From: Flavobacteriales bacterium
GTDB taxonomy: Bacteria; Bacteroidota; Bacteroidia; Flavobacteriales_G; Salibacteraceae
Length of the DNA stretch: 64,000 nucleotides
Direction: 5' to 3'
NCBI GenBank assembly: GCA_018660685.1
Contig: JABJJW010000024.1
Coordinates: forward strand, 62,001-126,000
Of this stretch, positions 62,201 to 64,000 are shown one piece after another. Under the pieces are notes generated by a model. That model was given only the letters and a program-made list of their open reading frames with translations. It had not been told where the DNA came from and searched no databases. Every line of letters starts with the position of its first letter. Positions within the stretch are counted from its first letter, which is position 1. The translations under genes and the position numbers were made by a program.

Positions 62201-62777
62201 CAACAATGTTCGATGTCTCGTTCAAGACAATTTGAAATGTTCCATAAGTAGTTGTACACGAGTACATCGGAACCGCATTCCACGTTACAATTAGTTTGCG
62301 ACAGGGAGCTGTCCCTACTGTCTGATAGGTTATATAAGGTCCACCAGAAACTGCTGGATTCCAATCCCGCCAAGGACCCGCAATTACATTCTTAGGTCGG
62401 TTTGTTGCTGTGCTGGGAAACGTTTGTACGACCCAAGTAGCGGTTTGACCTCCGGTGAAGCCAATCCAACCATTAGAACAGATGTAGAACTGTGTATATG
62501 TGTTGCAATAGAAAGTGAAAGGAAACCCGATATTAAACGGCCCAACTACTTGATCATCCCAAGTGGTGACATTTGTTCCTCCAATCGATTCTGGACTGTA
62601 AGGGATACTGTCAACTGTATAGGACGAAGAATTAAGGGTGTCGCCAAATAGATATAACCAGCTCGTATCTGGGGGGCATAATTGAACGAGCGTATCAAAT
62701 GGGATGTTAATGGAAGACTGTGCATTGACCCCTATTGAGGCAAATAAAAACAAGAGTCCTATGAGGGCCTTCTTCAT
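59289..62777 (-). CDS. Giant surface adhesin: SprB-like repeats, PKD modules, T9SS type B sorting domain
   Basis: A 1162-aa exported protein. Signal peptide 1-20. Residues about 30-260 form a beta-sandwich module (WIGFTGGQTATW, then NVIAGPWRDWNPAVSGGPY) often seen at the start of gliding-motility proteins. About 302-565 carry three SprB-type repeats (VECTGDSSGYAIAEDT; VECTGDQTGVVWAEDTNNYSG; VLCNGDQTGTVFAEDTNNYAG), with a fourth, divergent one to about 640. PKD/Ig-like modules follow, including VIFSIPEFKAGYTYNWNVGD. The last 90 residues (YVPKSFSPNEDGLNDVF, then GWDGRYSTTGEKVPQGAYPY) are a type B sorting domain. Probable role: adhesion/gliding. A promoter box lies 4 nt before its ATG. Confidence 0.9.
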   Translation of the reverse strand: MKKALIGLLFLFASIGVNAQSSINIPFDTLVQLCPPDTSWLYLFGDTLNSSSYTVDSIPYSPESIGGTNVTTWDDQVVGPFNIGFPFTFYCNTYTQFYICSNGWIGFTGGQTATWVVQTFPSTATNRPKNVIAGPWRDWNPAVSGGPYITYQTVGTAPCRKLIVTWNAVPMYSCTTTYGTFQIVLNETSNIVENHMTNVPTCFGWGNGDGTQGTHNLAGNLATVVAGRNESNFVCSNESWQFTPSSPIQWNYPNGSSAGTGNCIPVSPSLPTWIYANAFNCNGDTLEDSVYIDISCIFLEMDSMDVECTGDSSGYAIAEDTSISTGTSPPYNFVWVDHYGDTIATNPSNNNIDTLFNLPSGGYTCFAYDNTGQIAVGYTYINEPDSLPAFSSSLEVECTGDQTGVVWAEDTNNYSGTSFNGLYNFYWSDTSGTVFDSTLLTTNSVDSASGVGAGTYFVTVDGCYVQTGQIEVSEPDTVTAFTGMIPVLCNGDQTGTVFAEDTNNYAGISSFDGFYSYYWTNSAGNGIDSSNNTLSPYDTVYNLGVGTYNVTIDGCYIQLGQVTVTEPAILIANISDPSKISCPGVNSCDASAVGNGTGGVLPYSFQWTSGEATQQATALCSDTNWLTVTDFNGCIDTDWVFIEIPDSIITTGFGDTLICITNPAAIIAASTGGTPPFSYVWREGAFNGPVISTNALHTVFPHKTTRYYVESTDSNNCEGDTASVLIKVRPELGVELPDVDTICPYDIIDITVQGTGGDSNYTYTWSTGEFGATITVSPDEPVWYHLTVSDACGTPVYLDSIWVQVGGYSPIDANIRVEDDSICVGENVYLIGSGRGGFRGPEEYIFKWSETNMDGNSIQFVRPTKTTTYLITITDLCLSPAGYDTLKVHVGTPDVPKMTANPEESCSDGIVIFSIPEFKAGYTYNWNVGDSTVYFNVQDDTVNHIYKGPGCYDVKLTVITDFGCFGQRLEKCLVHVLEAPIADFVNVPINPNTMDPIVKFVDESWNAQSLLWQIDGDTVSNGSSFFYEFIDTGLYEVSLIAISPDGCIDTLDKTLHHTVETTLYVPKSFSPNEDGLNDVFKVQGESIELGTFELIIFDRWGTQLFYTKNPDHGWDGRYSTTGEKVPQGAYPYVIRYRDKMNEIRKIRGQVIVSKSGTETGLR

Positions 62778-62781
62778 GCGG

Positions 62782-62789
62782 CAAAATTA
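62782..62789 (-). promoter_or_regulatory. -7 box of the adhesin gene
   Basis: Minus strand reads TAATTTTG, 4 nt before the ATG at 62777. The surrounding CGTAATTTTG equals that before the gene at 5529. No -33 TTG at normal distance, which would allow a non-housekeeping sigma factor. Confidence 0.45.
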
Positions 62790-62823
62790 CGTTTTAATTC
62801 AAGGACGGATAATGAATATAGAG

Positions 62824-62853
62824 TTGCTTTAATCAGCCTATAAATTAGCTTTG
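62824..62853 (+). promoter_or_regulatory. Promoter of mdh
   Basis: TTG at 62824-62826, 19-nt spacer, TAGCTTTG at 62846-62853. A full -33/-7 match, 27 nt before the ATG of mdh. Confidence 0.72.
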
Positions 62854-62880
62854 CAAGCCCTAAGAAAAACACATTAGAAC

Positions 62881-63816
62881 ATGAAAGTTACAGTAGTTGG
62901 AGCAGGTGCAGTCGGAGCGAGCTGTGCGGAATACATTGCAATCAAGAATTTCGCATCAGAGGTTGTCCTTGTAGACATCAAAGAAGGATTTGCAGAAGGT
63001 AAGGCTATGGACCTCATGCAGTGTGCTTCACTGAATGGGTTCGATACAAAGGTTACAGGAGTAACAAATGACTACTCGAAGACGGCTGGTAGTATGGTCG
63101 CAGTTATCACCAGTGGCATACCCCGGAAGCCTGGAATGACTAGAGAAGAACTCATTGGCATCAACGCCGGCATCGTAAAAGAGGTTTCTTCTAACATTTT
63201 AAAGCATTCTCCAGATGCCATCATTATAGTGGTGAGCAACCCGATGGACACAATGACCTATTTGGTGCACAAAACATCAGGTCTTCCAAAGAATAGAATT
63301 ATAGGGATGGGTGGTGCATTAGACAGCGCACGTTTCAAGTACAGATTATCAGAAGCTTTGGAGTGTCCTCCATCTGACGTGGACGGAATGGTAATCGGTG
63401 GACACAGTGATGTAGGAATGGTTCCACTTATTGATAAAGCTGCTCGCAACAGCGTTCCTGTTTCGGAATTCTTGAGTTCAGAACGAATGGATCAAGTTGT
63501 TCAGGATACCAAGGTTGGCGGCGCCACACTCACAGGCTTGCTAGGTACTTCTGCGTGGTATGCACCAGGAGCTGCCGTATCAGCTCTTGTTCATGCGATT
63601 GGCTGTGATCTGCAGAAAATTTTCCCTTGTTCCGCCTTACTTGAGGGTGAGTATGGATTGAATGATTTATCGATCGGAGTTCCATGCGTACTCGGTAAAA
63701 ACGGAATTGAGCGAATAGTTGAGATTGAACTCAGTGATGCTGAAAAATCGAAGCTGACAGAGAGCGCTGAAGGAGTGAAGAAGACGAATGGATTACTCGA
63801 ATCAGTATTAGCTTAA
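62881..63816 (+). CDS. mdh: Malate dehydrogenase (LDH-like)
   Basis: NAD-dependent enzyme of the TCA cycle interconverting malate and oxaloacetate; 311 aa of the LDH-like MDH group. It has the Rossmann loop VTVVGAGAVGASCAEYIA (about 3-20) and the NAD-selecting Asp in VVLVDIKEGFAEGKAMDL. ITSGIPRKPGMTREELIGINAGI (about 79-101) holds the Arg that binds the substrate, VVSNPMDTMTYL follows, GMGGALDSARFKYRL (about 142-156) and the catalytic His in IGGHSDVGMVPL (about 171-182). In this phylum GGHGD is more usual than GGHSD. A terminator follows. Confidence 0.95.
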   Translation: MKVTVVGAGAVGASCAEYIAIKNFASEVVLVDIKEGFAEGKAMDLMQCASLNGFDTKVTGVTNDYSKTAGSMVAVITSGIPRKPGMTREELIGINAGIVKEVSSNILKHSPDAIIIVVSNPMDTMTYLVHKTSGLPKNRIIGMGGALDSARFKYRLSEALECPPSDVDGMVIGGHSDVGMVPLIDKAARNSVPVSEFLSSERMDQVVQDTKVGGATLTGLLGTSAWYAPGAAVSALVHAIGCDLQKIFPCSALLEGEYGLNDLSIGVPCVLGKNGIERIVEIELSDAEKSKLTESAEGVKKTNGLLESVLA

Positions 63817-63841
63817 AACTTGAACGTTATATTAATCGATG

Positions 63842-63865
63842 AGGCACCTTTTGGGTGCCTTTTTG
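63842..63865 (+). terminator. Intrinsic terminator of mdh
   Basis: AGGCACC, loop TTTTG, GGTGCCT, followed by TTTT: a 7-bp perfect stem 25 bp after the mdh stop. Clear transcription stop before secDF. Confidence 0.85.
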
Positions 63866-63926
63866 ATTTCAAATAATTAATCCTATTTCACGTGCAAATA
63901 TCCTGTCAGCGAACTAGTTGAAATTC

Positions 63927-63934
63927 TATATTTG
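63927..63934 (+). promoter_or_regulatory. -7 box of secDF
   Basis: TATATTTG, full TAnnTTTG match, followed by GCAC; it lies 41 nt before the secDF ATG. The -33 region holds only CTG at 63903-63905 (21-nt spacer). Confidence 0.55.
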
Positions 63935-63975
63935 CACGCCCTTTTCGGGGGTCTTTTTATTAATTGACGGAGAAT

Positions 63976-64000
63976 ATGCAGAATAAAAGTGCAATCTGGA
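63976..64000 (+). CDS. secDF: Start of protein translocase SecDF (partial)
   Basis: Only eight codons and one base are in the window: MQNKSAIW. This opening matches the MQNKxAI start of the fused SecDF protein of Bacteroidota, and secDF often follows mdh in Flavobacteriales. The preceding GACGGAGAAT gives a possible ribosome-binding region. Too short for firm identification. Confidence 0.55.

Noticed and set aside
63884-63899. CACGTG-centred sequence resembling a parS site (TATTTCACGTGCAAAT)
   Set aside because: It differs from the usual parS consensus at three of its fixed positions, stands alone and is far from parAB; it may just be part of the secDF upstream region. A genome-wide search for the true parS would decide.

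Overview
The window is a chromosomal segment of a member of the phylum Bacteroidota, most likely a marine Flavobacteriales of the Cryomorphaceae/Schleiferiaceae type. The signs are type IX secretion (T9SS) C-terminal domains on several proteins, a TonB receptor followed by a DUF4249 lipoprotein, the TAnnTTTG form of promoter, almost no Shine-Dalgarno sequences and frequent GTG/TTG starts. I see no rRNA, tRNA, CRISPR array, insertion sequence, integrase or prophage. Coding density is very high and no stretch of 300 bases lacks a gene.

Layout. 1-1941: start of a membrane protein (probably a histidine kinase), then acpH, mnmD and a NUDIX hydrolase. 1930-6903 (minus): a large secreted protein with a thrombospondin-C-like lectin domain, a hypothetical protein, murQ and a small methyltransferase. 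6946-12103: polysaccharide genes (a sulfotransferase-glycosyltransferase fusion, an O-antigen ligase/polymerase and two GT4 enzymes). 12104-20593 (minus): acyl-CoA carboxylase beta subunit, a class V aminotransferase with a Tat-like leader, then the group WbqC, lepB, dapB, DUF5683, parB, parA. 20792-25339: FMN reductase, a LolA-like protein, ftsK and a lipoprotein. 25449-33318 (plus): arginase, argS, an M1-peptidase homologue without catalytic residues, ffh, folD and murB. 33315-38280: a histidine kinase broken by an in-frame stop, a small conserved protein, a TPR protein and an AddB-like nuclease. 38277-44444 (minus): a four-gene TonB-receptor operon. 44473-45994: a tiny sorting-domain-like protein, a GNAT acetyltransferase and an OmpR-type regulator. 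46069-50378 (plus): a secreted M43 protease, isochorismate synthase, menD and a DinB protein. 50485-57454: a giant TPR lipoprotein-like protein, an outer-membrane barrel and gyrB. 57471-62777 (minus): an adhesin, ECF sigma and sorting-domain anti-sigma cassette. 62881-64000: mdh and the start of secDF.

Most of the window is housekeeping: chromosome segregation (ParAB, FtsK), protein targeting (Ffh, LepB, SecDF), cell wall (MurB, MurQ, DapB), menaquinone (isochorismate synthase, MenD), one-carbon metabolism (FolD) and translation (ArgS, MnmD). The accessory content is surface-directed: polysaccharide synthesis, T9SS cargo, TonB uptake and an ECF sigma unit.

The points most worth a second look are: the M1 homologue with His, Glu and Tyr all replaced; the ECF sigma partner that carries a T9SS type-B sorting domain behind a transmembrane helix, next to a T9SS type-B adhesin; an AddB-like nuclease that has lost all four expected Fe-S cysteines; a nonsense-interrupted histidine kinase; and a recurring arrangement in which the TAnnTTTG promoter box lies exactly 4-5 nt before the start codon, implying leaderless transcripts.
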